Assembly (NCBI GenBank): GCA_023422005.1 | Contig: JAEZSC010000035.1 | Span: 1-27,226, forward strand | Source of the DNA: Bacillota bacterium | GTDB taxonomy: Bacteria > Bacillota > Clostridia > Christensenellales > UMGS416 | Length of the DNA: 27,226 nt | Reading direction: 5' to 3' | Shown: positions 1-6,636 of the stretch, in pieces | How the letters are laid out: the number at the start of each line of letters is the position of its first letter | Numbering within the stretch: the first letter of the stretch is position 1 | The notes under the pieces: generated by a model | What the model was told of the DNA's origin: nothing | The model's input: the letters and a program-made list of their open reading frames with translations, nothing else | Database searches by the model: none | Made by a program: the position numbers and the translations under genes

Positions 1-126
1 GATGCGCTTGATCAGCGGTTCACTCAACTGAACGCCCTTGCGCAGCATGACCTTGTGTCCGTTCATTTCCAGATTGGACGCAAGAATCTGGCCGGGTCGC
101 AGGCAGTTCGTGGGGATGTACCTCAT
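1..126 (-). CDS. HD-GYP domain-type protein, N-terminal fragment
   Basis: Only the first 42 codons are inside the window; the gene runs off the left edge on the minus strand. The reading begins M-R-Y-I-P and continues L-R-P-G-Q-I-L-A, then G-H-K-V-M-L-R-K-G and L-S-E-P-L-I-K-R-I. This opening (a 'pGm.La.dl', then 'G..Ll.kG..Lt...i..l' pattern) is typical of the leader in front of HD-GYP domains, which hydrolyse cyclic di-GMP in the cytoplasm. The catalytic HD and GYP motifs are not visible, so the assignment rests on the leader alone. The start is supported by TTTGAGGT about ten bases upstream. An AT-rich TATATT lies further upstream on the minus strand, but no convincing -35 box accompanies it. 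A response regulator or another protein sharing this leader is possible. Confidence 0.6.
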   Translation of the reverse strand, partial: MRYIPTNCLRPGQILASNLEMNGHKVMLRKGVQLSEPLIKRI

Positions 127-254
127 ATTGGCGTACCTCAAAGCGTAATACTGTTAATATATACCACGACATGATCAGAAAAAACAGACTTTTGTCGCTT
201 ACAGACCGCACCAGCTAGCAGAATGAGCACATAAATCAGCCGTTTACGCCATGC

Positions 255-283
255 TTGCCGAATTTAGTCTCTGAGGATATACT
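255..283 (+). promoter_or_regulatory. Sigma-A type promoter for the 331-3167 gene group
   Basis: TTGCCG at 255-260, a 17-nt spacer and TATACT at 278-283. Transcription would start near 290, about 40 bases before the ATG at 331. It is divergent from the HD-GYP-type gene. Confidence 0.6.
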
Positions 284-330
284 GGTACATAAATATGCGG
301 CTTGGGAGCCCTGGGCTGGGAGGAGAGGCA

Positions 331-774
331 ATGACCGAATCGCTGGCGATGATCGTGAACCTGATCGACCATTTCGGTTTCGTGAGTGAGGAGTTTTCGC
401 TGGATCTGACCAGCTATCGCTACGACCGGAAGGGCTTCGGCAACCTGAACGCGGTGTTCGAGAACAAAGAGCTGCGGCTGTGTTTCACGCTGGAAAAGGG
501 CCAGCTCTATCTGCACGCGGCCTCCAGCGCCCACCCCAACGAGTGGTACAGCCTTCACCGGCTGGTGCGCTACCTGGCCCGGCGCGGCGAAGCCTTAAGC
601 GCCGACGACCAGAACACCGACTACTGGCGTTACGGCCAGGGGCTGGCCAGCCAGTACGCCGTAGCGGCAGCGCAGCTGCGCCGGGTGCTTAGCCCGCTGC
701 TGGGGCTGTTCGCGGCCCGGGAGCTGGAGCTGACCCGGGCAGAGCTGCGCCCCTTTGCCCGCGCGCTGAACTGA
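331..774 (+). CDS. Hypothetical protein, 147 residues
   Basis: I do not recognise this protein. The ATG at 331 is chosen over the in-frame ATG at 295 because GGAGGAG lies 5-12 bases upstream, whereas 295 has no ribosome site and falls at the predicted transcription start. The product begins M-T-E-S-L-A-M-I-V. It has no signal peptide or membrane segment and contains no cysteine pair. It looks like an alpha/beta domain followed by an Arg/Ala/Leu-rich helical C-terminus (roughly residues 80-147). It is first in a co-directional group with two carbohydrate deacetylases and a YgjP-like metallopeptidase, so an envelope-related role is conceivable from context only. Base composition matches its neighbours. 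Confidence 0.7.
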   Translation: MTESLAMIVNLIDHFGFVSEEFSLDLTSYRYDRKGFGNLNAVFENKELRLCFTLEKGQLYLHAASSAHPNEWYSLHRLVRYLARRGEALSADDQNTDYWRYGQGLASQYAVAAAQLRRVLSPLLGLFAARELELTRAELRPFARALN

Positions 775-779
775 CGGCA

Positions 780-809
780 TTGACATATTCAAACTTTCGG
801 CCACATATA
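780..809 (+). promoter_or_regulatory. Possible internal promoter before the divergent deacetylase gene
   Basis: A consensus TTGACA at 780-785 just after the upstream stop codon, with a poor -10 (CATATA at 804-809, spacer 18). If used, transcription would begin near 816, downstream of the ATG at 811, which favours the ATG at 844 as the start of the next gene. Confidence 0.35.
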
Positions 810-843
810 CATGCACAGAAATCTGCGCCGGGTGGTGAAGAAC

Positions 844-1710
844 ATGCGTGTTTATGTGGTGAGCTTGCAGCGCTGGCACGCGATAGCGGCGGCGGCTGTG
901 GTACTGTTGGCGATCCTGACGGCGGCACTCTGGCCCCAACCCTCCACCGGCGAGGGAAACTATGCCGAGACGTTCTACAGCACATCGCAGGCGCTGCCGG
1001 TAACGGCCACGGCCGATGAAGGCGCGCTGCTGTGCATCATCATCGATGACTTTGGCAGCGGCCGCGACGGCGTGCGCCAGATGATGGACATTGACGCCCA
1101 CCTGACCTTTGCCATGCTGCCCTATGGCCCCTTCACGGCGCAGGACGCCGAGGCTGCCCACGAGAAAGGTTATGAGGTCATCGTGCACCTGCCCATGGAG
1201 CCCGTGCACGGCAGCCTTTCGTGGCTGGGGCCTAATGCCATCCTGTGCAGTCAGGACAGCGACAAGATATCGGCGCTCTCGGCCATGGCTCTGCACAACG
1301 TGCCCTATGCCGTGGGCGCCAACGTGCACATGGGCAGCAAGGCCAGCGCCGACAGCCGTGTCATGGAGAGCATCCTCAAGCAGGTGGCCGCGGCGGACAT
1401 GTTCTTTGTGGACAGCCGCACCGGCGAAAAGAGCGTGATACCGGCCATTGCCCAGCAGCTGGCCGTGCCCTGCCTGGAGCGCAACGTGTTCCTGGATGGG
1501 CAGCAGCCCAAGGCCCACGTGCTAAAGCAGCTGGCCGTGGCCCGCGACATCGCCCTCAAGCAAGGTTACGCCGTGGCCATCGGCCATGTGGGCATAGAGG
1601 GGGGCCGCGTGACCGCCGAGGCCATCAGCGAATCGCTGCCCGGCTGGAAGGAGGACGGCATCCGCGTGGTGTTCGCCTCGGAGATGCTGGAGATGCTGGG
1701 CGAGCGCTAG
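844..1710 (+). CDS. Divergent polysaccharide deacetylase family protein (YibQ/DUF610-like)
   Basis: The 288-residue product has an N-terminal membrane anchor or signal segment (about residues 12-30, Ala/Val/Leu-rich), a short linker, and a domain starting at about residue 62 with I-I-I-D-D-F-G-S. It continues with T-F-A-M-L-P-Y-G, V-H-L-P-M-E-P near residue 115 and a late A-I-G-H-V-G. These are hallmarks of the divergent polysaccharide deacetylase family (a NodB-like barrel). Members are exported, and their substrate is mostly unknown. The ATG at 844 is preferred to the in-frame ATG at 811, which has no ribosome site and would lie upstream of the predicted transcript start. The next gene encodes a canonical NodB-type deacetylase, so the pair probably acts on envelope glycans outside the membrane; that is inference. 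Confidence 0.8.
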   Translation: MRVYVVSLQRWHAIAAAAVVLLAILTAALWPQPSTGEGNYAETFYSTSQALPVTATADEGALLCIIIDDFGSGRDGVRQMMDIDAHLTFAMLPYGPFTAQDAEAAHEKGYEVIVHLPMEPVHGSLSWLGPNAILCSQDSDKISALSAMALHNVPYAVGANVHMGSKASADSRVMESILKQVAAADMFFVDSRTGEKSVIPAIAQQLAVPCLERNVFLDGQQPKAHVLKQLAVARDIALKQGYAVAIGHVGIEGGRVTAEAISESLPGWKEDGIRVVFASEMLEMLGER

Positions 1711-1749
1711 GCGCATCGGCGGTGGCCGTACAGCCATACTAAGGAAAAA

Positions 1750-2484
1750 ATGTGTGTTGCCATGAAATACCTGAAATGGTTACTGATCTCTCTTGCGGCG
1801 CTGGTGATTCTGGGCTATGGCGGTCTGCGGCTGGTGAGCTCGCGGACTTTCCAGTTCTTCGGCGGCCTTACGCACCGGGTGCCCATGGAGGAAAAGCGCG
1901 TCGCGCTGACCTTTGACGACGGGCCTACGCAACGGGTGGAACCGCTGCTGGCGCTGCTGGACCAGCTGGATGTAAAGGCAACCTTCTTCCTGGTGGGTTC
2001 GGAAATCGAGAAGTCGCCGCAATTGACCGCCGCGATCGTGCAGGCCGGACACCAGGTGGGCAGCCACTCCTGGAGCCACCGGCGCATGGTGCTGGTCACA
2101 CCGGGTTTCGTGCGCGATGAGCTGATCAAAACCGACGCCGCCCTACGCGCCGCGGGCTATACCGGAGACATCTCTTTCCGGCCGCCCTACGGCAAGAAAT
2201 TCTTAGCGCTGCCCTGGGTGCTCCGGCAGCAGGGCAGGAGGACCATCACCTGGGACATCGAGCCGGAGAGCGACGAAGCCACGGCGGGGTCATCCCAGCG
2301 CATCGCCCAGGCTGTGCTCAACGAGGCCAGGCCGGGTTCTATCATACTGTTGCACCCGATGTATTCCGACAAGGCCTTGGAGGCGCTGAAGGCCATCGTG
2401 GAGGGCCTGCGCGCCCGGGGATATGAATTCATGACGGTCGACGATCTGATCGCCTCGGCCAGCGCACAAAAGAGTGGAGAATGA
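1750..2484 (+). CDS. Polysaccharide deacetylase (NodB homology domain), membrane-anchored
   Basis: A 244-residue protein predicted to remove acetyl groups from peptidoglycan or another glycan at the outer face of the membrane. A single N-terminal membrane helix (about residues 8-26) precedes a NodB domain. The family motifs are present: T-F-D-D-G-P at 54-59 (catalytic base and metal Asp), H-S-W-S-H at 106-110 (metal-binding His pair), R-P-P-Y-G at 144-148, W168 in the I-T-W-D-I stretch, and L-L-H-P at 200-203 (catalytic His). All catalytic residues expected for a metal-dependent enzyme are intact. AAGGA four bases before the ATG at 1750 supports this start; an in-frame ATG at 1762 is the alternative. 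The stop codon overlaps the next start by 4 bp (ATGA), implying co-translation. Confidence 0.92.
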   Translation: MCVAMKYLKWLLISLAALVILGYGGLRLVSSRTFQFFGGLTHRVPMEEKRVALTFDDGPTQRVEPLLALLDQLDVKATFFLVGSEIEKSPQLTAAIVQAGHQVGSHSWSHRRMVLVTPGFVRDELIKTDAALRAAGYTGDISFRPPYGKKFLALPWVLRQQGRRTITWDIEPESDEATAGSSQRIAQAVLNEARPGSIILLHPMYSDKALEALKAIVEGLRARGYEFMTVDDLIASASAQKSGE

Positions 2485-3167
2485 CTGAAGCGCCAAAACC
2501 AATTTCGTTCGAGCTGATCCGAGCCAAGCGCCGCTCGCTGTCCATCGCCGTGACAGCGCAGGGCTGCGTGGTCGTGCGCGCACCCCTGCGCATGAGCCGG
2601 CGGGATATCGATGCGCTGGTGCAGGGCAAGCGGGCGTGGATAGAAGAGAAGCAGGCCGCAGCCGCGCGCCGCGCGGCGCTGCACCCTCAGCGAGAGGCCG
2701 CCGCAGGAGAGGAGCTGCTCTACCTGGGCCAGCCGTTGCTGCTGGTGTTCAGCGACGCGGTGAAGCGGCCCGAGCTGATGGAGCACACGCTGGCACTGCC
2801 CCGCGCCTGGCAGACCCAAGCCGACGCGGCGGTGCGCGCGTGGTACCGGCTGGCGGCGCTTGCGCATCTTCGGCAGCGCGTGGCCCACTTCTCCCGGGCA
2901 TATGGCATCCCCTACGCCTTTGTGGGCGTCACCTCGGCGCGGCGGCGTTGGGGCTCCTGCAATGCCGGAGGGCGGCTCAACTTCGCCTGGCGGCTGATCC
3001 TATGCCCGCCGGACGTGGTGGACTATGTGGTCGTGCACGAACTTTGCCATGTGCGCGAGCTCAACCATTCGGCGGCCTTCTGGGCGCAGGTGAAAGCCAT
3101 TCTGCCGGCATATGAGCGCCAGTTGGCCTGGCTCAAGGAACACAACGGCATTTTGAATCTGTTCTGA
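2481..3167 (+). CDS. YgjP-like (DUF45) zinc metallopeptidase family protein
   Basis: A 228-residue protein of the YgjP/DUF45 family, which is structurally related to SprT/M48 peptidases. It carries the diagnostic R-R-R-W-G-S-C (about 154-160), a hydrophobic strand, H-E-L-C-H at 186-190 (zinc ligands and catalytic Glu), and a downstream N-H-S at 195-197 that supplies the third histidine. There is no signal peptide, so it should be cytoplasmic. The family's physiological substrate is poorly defined; E. coli YgjP has been annotated as a UTP pyrophosphatase, so a peptidase role is not assured. It overlaps the deacetylase stop codon by 4 bp, so the two are translationally coupled, although the functional link is unclear. 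Confidence 0.9.
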   Translation: MTEAPKPISFELIRAKRRSLSIAVTAQGCVVVRAPLRMSRRDIDALVQGKRAWIEEKQAAAARRAALHPQREAAAGEELLYLGQPLLLVFSDAVKRPELMEHTLALPRAWQTQADAAVRAWYRLAALAHLRQRVAHFSRAYGIPYAFVGVTSARRRWGSCNAGGRLNFAWRLILCPPDVVDYVVVHELCHVRELNHSAAFWAQVKAILPAYERQLAWLKEHNGILNLF

Positions 3168-3179
3168 CGCACTTCGAGA

Positions 3180-3206
3180 ACAACATAGCGTTGACAACAT
3201 AGCGTT
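3180..3206 (+). repeat. 13-nt tandem direct repeat over a promoter -35 box
   Basis: ACAACATAGCGTT occurs at 3180-3192 and again at 3194-3206, separated by one base. The second copy overlaps the TTGACA of the following promoter, so it may be a regulator-binding site. Confidence 0.6.
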
Positions 3207-3219
3207 CAAGGAATATGCT
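3191..3219 (+). promoter_or_regulatory. Sigma-A type promoter for the zinc-finger membrane protein
   Basis: TTGACA at 3191-3196, a 17-nt spacer and TATGCT at 3214-3219. Transcription would start near 3226, about 44 bases before the ATG at 3270. Confidence 0.7.
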
Positions 3220-3269
3220 GAGAGTAATAAATGCCGCCTCGGTAGAGACGACGGAGATAGGAGCACGTC

Positions 3270-3689
3270 ATGGTGCGGTTCTGCAAGGTTCTCGCCGTGA
3301 TCATCTATGTCCTGGGCTTCATCGTGGGCATTACCAGCTGCAGGGCTACGGCGTACGAGTCGGGCACTTTACTGGGTATGCTAACCGCACTGTTCTGTTG
3401 GCTGATCGCGTTTGTGGGGGGATCGGTGTTCATGGTTCTGGCCCATGTGCTGGAACGCGTAAATGATCTGGAGACCTCCCATAGCGACACACTGAACGCC
3501 GTGCATGAGTTGGACGACCAACTGAAGACCGTGCGTCGCGCGGTAGGGGGTGAGCCCGAGACTGCGCCGCAGCCGCCGCCGGTGGCCAAGCGAATCACCC
3601 AGAAGCTGGACACCTGGACGTGCAAAAAGTGCCACGCGGTGAACCAGCGCACGGACCTAAGCTGCCGCGACTGCGGGGCGTATCGCTAA
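3270..3689 (+). CDS. Small membrane protein with C-terminal RanBP2-type zinc finger
   Basis: A 139-residue protein with two predicted membrane helices (about residues 8-24 and 34-58), a charged, probably coiled-coil segment (about 60-92), a Pro-rich linker (about 97-106), and a C-terminal zinc finger. The finger runs W116-x-C-x2-C-x3-N-x6-C-x2-C135, which matches the RanBP2-type pattern exactly, including the Trp and Asn. Both termini are probably cytoplasmic. GGAG boxes lie just upstream of the ATG, and a strong promoter precedes it. The gene appears to be transcribed alone; the next promoter drives the cysS T-box. No function can be assigned. The finger suggests a protein or RNA contact at the membrane. 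Confidence 0.75.
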   Translation: MVRFCKVLAVIIYVLGFIVGITSCRATAYESGTLLGMLTALFCWLIAFVGGSVFMVLAHVLERVNDLETSHSDTLNAVHELDDQLKTVRRAVGGEPETAPQPPPVAKRITQKLDTWTCKKCHAVNQRTDLSCRDCGAYR

Positions 3690-3715
3690 AGGTAGGGAAA
3701 TTCTTTGCGCGCTGC

Positions 3716-3744
3716 TTGTCAACCAGATTACTGGGTAATATAAT
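3716..3744 (+). promoter_or_regulatory. cysS: Promoter of the cysS T-box transcript
   Basis: TTGTCA at 3716-3721, a 17-nt spacer and a perfect TATAAT at 3739-3744. Transcription should begin near 3751, giving a leader of about 275 nt. Confidence 0.8.
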
Positions 3745-3750
3745 AGAGAA

Positions 3751-4005
3751 ACAAACAATTGCCGAGGAAAAAGTAGAGTACCCTTCGCGCAGCCATCAGA
3801 GAGGCGGGGCCGCCGGCTGAAAGCCCTGCCAGGCAAACGATTGGGGAAGTGCGCTTTGGAGGCTGCCGCCGGAAGGGCCCGCTGGGTCTGGTATGGGGGC
3901 CGGGGCCGCGCCGTTAGCAGCGGGCCAAAGGTTCGGTATTTGCCGGACGATGTGGAGTGGAACCGCGAAGCTGGCCTTCGCCTCTATGAGGGGCGGAGGC
4001 TTTTT
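3751..4005 (+). promoter_or_regulatory. T-box riboswitch, cysteine (UGC) specifier
   Basis: The leader has the ordered elements of a T-box, which senses uncharged tRNA and controls transcription termination. The AGAGTA-like segment near 3775 and CAGAGAGG near 3797 fit stem I. G-G-C-T-G-A-A-A-G follows near 3816. The specifier region reads GGGGAAG-TGC-GCTTTGGAG, with the codon TGC (Cys) at 3850-3852. The conserved T-box sequence GAGTGGAACCGCG lies at 3955-3967, immediately before a terminator stem. The Cys codon matches the downstream cysteinyl-tRNA synthetase. When uncharged tRNA-Cys pairs with specifier and T-box bulge, the antiterminator should form and cysS should be expressed. The 5' boundary is estimated from the promoter. 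Confidence 0.92.
3974..4005 (+). terminator. T-box regulated intrinsic terminator
   Basis: An 11-bp stem GCCTTCGCCTC (3974-3984) with GGGGCGGAGGC (3990-4000), allowing G-U pairs, a 5-nt loop and TTTTT at 4001-4005. It follows the T-box sequence directly and is the conditional off state of the riboswitch. Confidence 0.88.
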
Positions 4006-4027
4006 GATTGGAAATGGAGGAGTCCCG

Positions 4028-5419
4028 ATGAAGTTATTTAACACGATGACGCGCAAGAAAGAGGAGTTCGTGCCGCTGCAAGAGGGCAAGGTGGGCATGT
4101 ATGTGTGCGGCCCCACGGTGTACAACTACATCCATGTGGGCAACGCCCGGCCCATCCTTGTGTTCGATGTTCTGCACCGGTATCTCAGGCACCTGGGATA
4201 CGACGTGAACTTCGTTTCCAACATCACTGATATAGACGACAAGCTGATCAACCGCGCCAAGCTGGAGAACACGACGGTGGAGGCGCTGGCCGCGCAGTAT
4301 GGGGCAGCTTATTTTGAGGATCTGGACCGCCTGGGGGCGCTGCCCCCCACCCATACGCCCAAGGCCACCGAGCACATCGAGGGCATGCTGCAGATCATCG
4401 GCGCGCTGGTGGACAAGGGCCTGGCTTATGCGCCTGGCAACGGCGATGTATACTTCAACACCCAGGCACTGCACGGCTATGGCAAGCTCTCCGGGCAGGA
4501 CATGGAGGAGCTGGAAGCCGGCGCCCGCGTGGAGGTGGACGAGATCAAGCGCCACCCGATGGATTTCGCGCTGTGGAAGGGATACAAGCCCGGCGAGCCC
4601 TTCTGGGAATCGCCCTGGGGCCGTGGCCGCCCCGGCTGGCACATCGAGTGCTCGGCCATGGTCATGAAGTATCTGGGCGAGACTGCCGACATCCACGCCG
4701 GCGGAGTGGATTTGATCTTCCCTCACCACGAGAACGAGATTGCCCAGAGCGAAGGCGTCACGGGCAAGCCCTTTGCCAACTACTGGCTGCACAACGGCCA
4801 TCTGAACATCGACAACCAGAAGATGAGCAAGTCTTCGGGTAACTTCTTTACCTTGCGGGACATCCTGGCCAAGTTCGACGCCGAAGTGCTGCGGCTGTTT
4901 ATGTTGGGCGCCCATTATCGCAGCCCGCTGAACTTCACCTTCGAGCTCATGCAGAACACCGAGAGCGCGTTGGCCCGGCTGTACACCGCCAGAGACAACC
5001 TGACCCATTTGCTGGGCGGGGCGACCGAGGGCGAAGCCGCGCCCGATGAGGCGGCGCGGCAGGCACTCAGCGACTTCACCGCGGCGCTGGACGACGACCT
5101 GAACACCGCCGACGCCATCGGCGTGCTGTTCGAATATGTGAAGGGCCTCAACACCCGCTACATCACCGAGGGGGCTCAGGCACAGCCTGCCGAGCTTCGC
5201 GGGGCCCTGCAGACGCTGCTGGCCATGAGCGATATTTTGGGCCTGTTGCAGAAGAAGGCCGAGGGCATTCCCGCGGATGTGCAGAAGCTCGTGGACGAAC
5301 GTGCCGCCGCACGAAAGAACCGCGACTGGGCCGCCAGCGACCGCCTGCGCGACGAGATCAAGGCTCTTGGTTATCTGGTGGAGGACAGCAAGGAAGGGCA
5401 GAAGGTAAGGGCAGTTTAA
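4028..5419 (+). CDS. cysS: Cysteinyl-tRNA synthetase
   Basis: A 463-residue class I aminoacyl-tRNA synthetase that charges tRNA-Cys in the cytoplasm. The HIGH-type motif H-V-G-N is at 36-39 and K-M-S-K-S at 265-269. The zinc ligands expected for CysRS are visible as C27, C208 (in H-I-E-C-S), H233 and E237 (in H-H-E-N-E). The C-terminal helical and DALR-like region is full length. The ATG at 4028 is chosen because GGAGGAG precedes it and the protein begins M-K-L-F-N as in the family; an upstream extension of the frame to 3893 would run through the T-box. Expression is controlled by the leader described above. Some Clostridia carry the Mini-ribonuclease III gene downstream; here a convergent small gene follows instead. 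Confidence 0.98.
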   Translation: MKLFNTMTRKKEEFVPLQEGKVGMYVCGPTVYNYIHVGNARPILVFDVLHRYLRHLGYDVNFVSNITDIDDKLINRAKLENTTVEALAAQYGAAYFEDLDRLGALPPTHTPKATEHIEGMLQIIGALVDKGLAYAPGNGDVYFNTQALHGYGKLSGQDMEELEAGARVEVDEIKRHPMDFALWKGYKPGEPFWESPWGRGRPGWHIECSAMVMKYLGETADIHAGGVDLIFPHHENEIAQSEGVTGKPFANYWLHNGHLNIDNQKMSKSSGNFFTLRDILAKFDAEVLRLFMLGAHYRSPLNFTFELMQNTESALARLYTARDNLTHLLGGATEGEAAPDEAARQALSDFTAALDDDLNTADAIGVLFEYVKGLNTRYITEGAQAQPAELRGALQTLLAMSDILGLLQKKAEGIPADVQKLVDERAAARKNRDWAASDRLRDEIKALGYLVEDSKEGQKVRAV

Positions 5420-5477
5420 TGCCTGTAGATCGGTGGGCGAAGGGGTTGTATCATTCATACAAAAGGCTATAAATTGC

Positions 5478-5517
5478 GAAAGCCCGGAGGTTCGAGGATT
5501 CGACCGTCCGGGCTTTC
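5478..5517. terminator. Inverted repeat between convergent genes, likely bidirectional terminator
   Basis: GAAAGCCCGGA (5478-5488) is the exact reverse complement of TCCGGGCTTTC (5507-5517), an 11-bp GC-rich stem around an 18-nt loop. It lies between cysS and the convergent small gene and overlaps the latter's stop codon. The T-run is short, so efficiency is uncertain. Confidence 0.65.
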
Positions 5518-5752
5518 AGTTTGCGTAGTCTTGGTGATGTTGGGCCGGCTTGATGCCAGTGAACCGCAGCTGGCGCTCATAGGCGTCTCCATCCGCACCT
5601 ACGCGCTTCTTCAGGATGACCCTGCGCTCCTGCCGGTTGCAGTGGATGCATTCGCTGTGGTTGACCACGGTGAACAGCTCCCCGCCGAACAGCAGGCCCC
5701 GCCGGTCATAGGTGCGCCCCGTGGACTGGTAGACATGGTTGCAGCGTTCCAT
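5516..5752 (-). CDS. Small Cys/His protein, possible zinc-binding, 78 residues
   Basis: I do not recognise a named family. The start is well supported: AAAGGAGGTGA lies six bases before the ATG on the minus strand, which rules out longer in-frame extensions. The protein has C4-x-H6 near the N-terminus and C35-x2-C38 in S-E-C-I-H-C-N, a spacing compatible with one small zinc-binding site. A basic stretch follows (R-R-V-I-L-K-K-R, about 43-50). There is no signal peptide or membrane helix. It converges on cysS and is divergent from ruvC. Its stop codon lies within the shared hairpin. A small nucleic-acid-binding protein is a reasonable guess. Confidence 0.65.
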   Translation of the reverse strand: MERCNHVYQSTGRTYDRRGLLFGGELFTVVNHSECIHCNRQERRVILKKRVGADGDAYERQLRFTGIKPAQHHQDYAN

Positions 5753-5796
5753 TGGCTTCACCTCCTTTCCTTTCCAGCTATAGTATGCCACAAATG

Positions 5797-5835
5797 GGTT
5801 AAGAACCATTGAATCCAATGTTAATTCCATGTTAA
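5797..5835. repeat. Cluster of short inverted and direct repeats in the divergent region upstream of ruvC
   Basis: GGTT-AAG-AACC (5797-5807), CATTG-AATC-CAATG (5807-5820) and two ATGTTAA copies (5818-5824 and 5829-5835, 11 bp apart) sit side by side. Together they could be an operator for the divergent small gene, ruvC or both. The rest of 5753-6011 holds the ruvC promoter and no gene. Confidence 0.3.
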
Positions 5836-5891
5836 ATTGCGGTTTTAGCGCTGAAAAAAGTGCCATATATGGTGGTCGTGTTTGCTGCAAA

Positions 5892-5921
5892 TTGACAAAC
5901 GCGGCTTCCGTGCGGTAGTAT
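5892..5921 (+). promoter_or_regulatory. Promoter of the ruvCAB-queA group
   Basis: Consensus TTGACA at 5892-5897, an 18-nt spacer and TAGTAT at 5916-5921. Transcription would begin near 5928, leaving a leader of about 84 nt before ruvC. Confidence 0.7.
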
Positions 5922-6011
5922 GGACTGGTAAAAAACAGTTCCTACAGGCGAACAAAGGTTACTATACTGCGTCCGGGCGAACGCGTCACGCCGTGGTATT
6001 TTGGAGCATAG

Positions 6012-6509
6012 ATGAGGATTATCGGCATCGACCCCGGGTTGGCCATCGTGGGCTATGGCGTCATCGATGAGGACCGCGGCCGGCTCAAGCTCGTGGACTA
6101 TGGCACGGTGACGACGCCGGCCGGCATGGCCATGCCCCGACGGCTGTCCATCGTGCACGACGGAGTGGCCCATATCGTTAAGACCTATCAGCCCGACGCC
6201 ATCGCCTTCGAGGAGCTGTTCTTCGCCAACAACGTGACCACAGCCATCGCCGTGGGGCAGGCCCGGGGCGTGGCCATCATCGCCGCGCGCAACTCCTTCT
6301 CCGGTGAGATCTACGAATACACACCCATGCAGGTCAAGCAGGGCATCACCGGCTACGGCAAGGCCGACAAGGCCCAGGTGCAGCAGATGGTGCGTTTGAT
6401 TTTGAATCTGGACCACACGCCCAAGCCCGACGACGCCGCCGACGCGCTGGCCATCGCGATTTGCCAGGCCAACGCCCACAAGCTCAGTCAACCGTTCATC
6501 ATGAAATAG
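6012..6509 (+). CDS. ruvC: Crossover junction endodeoxyribonuclease RuvC
   Basis: A 165-residue Holliday junction resolvase that cuts four-way junctions with RuvAB. It has the RNase H-like fold signature: G-I-D-P-G at 5-9 with catalytic D7, F-E-E-L at 66-69 with the acidic catalytic residue, and P-D-D-A-A-D-A-L at 139-146 with the remaining metal-binding aspartates. T-G-Y-G-K-A-D-K (113-120) is the conserved DNA-contact stretch. Length is normal for the family. TTGGAG lies seven bases before the ATG. It is first in ruvC-ruvA-ruvB-queA, although 127 bp containing two hairpins separate it from ruvA. Confidence 0.97.
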   Translation: MRIIGIDPGLAIVGYGVIDEDRGRLKLVDYGTVTTPAGMAMPRRLSIVHDGVAHIVKTYQPDAIAFEELFFANNVTTAIAVGQARGVAIIAARNSFSGEIYEYTPMQVKQGITGYGKADKAQVQQMVRLILNLDHTPKPDDAADALAIAICQANAHKLSQPFIMK

Positions 6510-6565
6510 TTTCTAACAATCGTGTCATATATAACATACTCATAAGAAAATGGGACCGAAGGTTT

Positions 6566-6610
6566 CCAAAGGGCGATCGGAAAGCCCTTTGGTCGCGCCC
6601 GAAGGCGCGA
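6566..6610 (+). other. Two tandem hairpins between ruvC and ruvA
   Basis: CCAAAGGGC (6566-6574) pairs with GCCCTTTGG (6584-6592). TCGCGCC (6593-6599) then pairs with GGCGCGA (6604-6610) across a CGAA loop. The two perfect stems abut with no spacer and have no T-tract, so RNA stabilisation, processing or partial attenuation is likelier than termination. The rest of the 127-bp gap shows nothing clear. Confidence 0.55.
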
Positions 6611-6636
6611 AACACGTTCCTTTTGAAAGGAGTTCT

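Noticed and set aside
4034..5458. A 474-codon minus-strand frame opposite cysS
   Set aside because: Antisense shadow of cysS, with His/Val/Gln-rich composition typical of the reverse strand of GC-rich genes.
5489..5505. GGTTCGAGGATTCGACC resembles a tRNA T-arm
   Set aside because: No acceptor stem, anticodon arm or CCA-proximal structure surrounds it; it is the loop side of the cysS-end hairpin.
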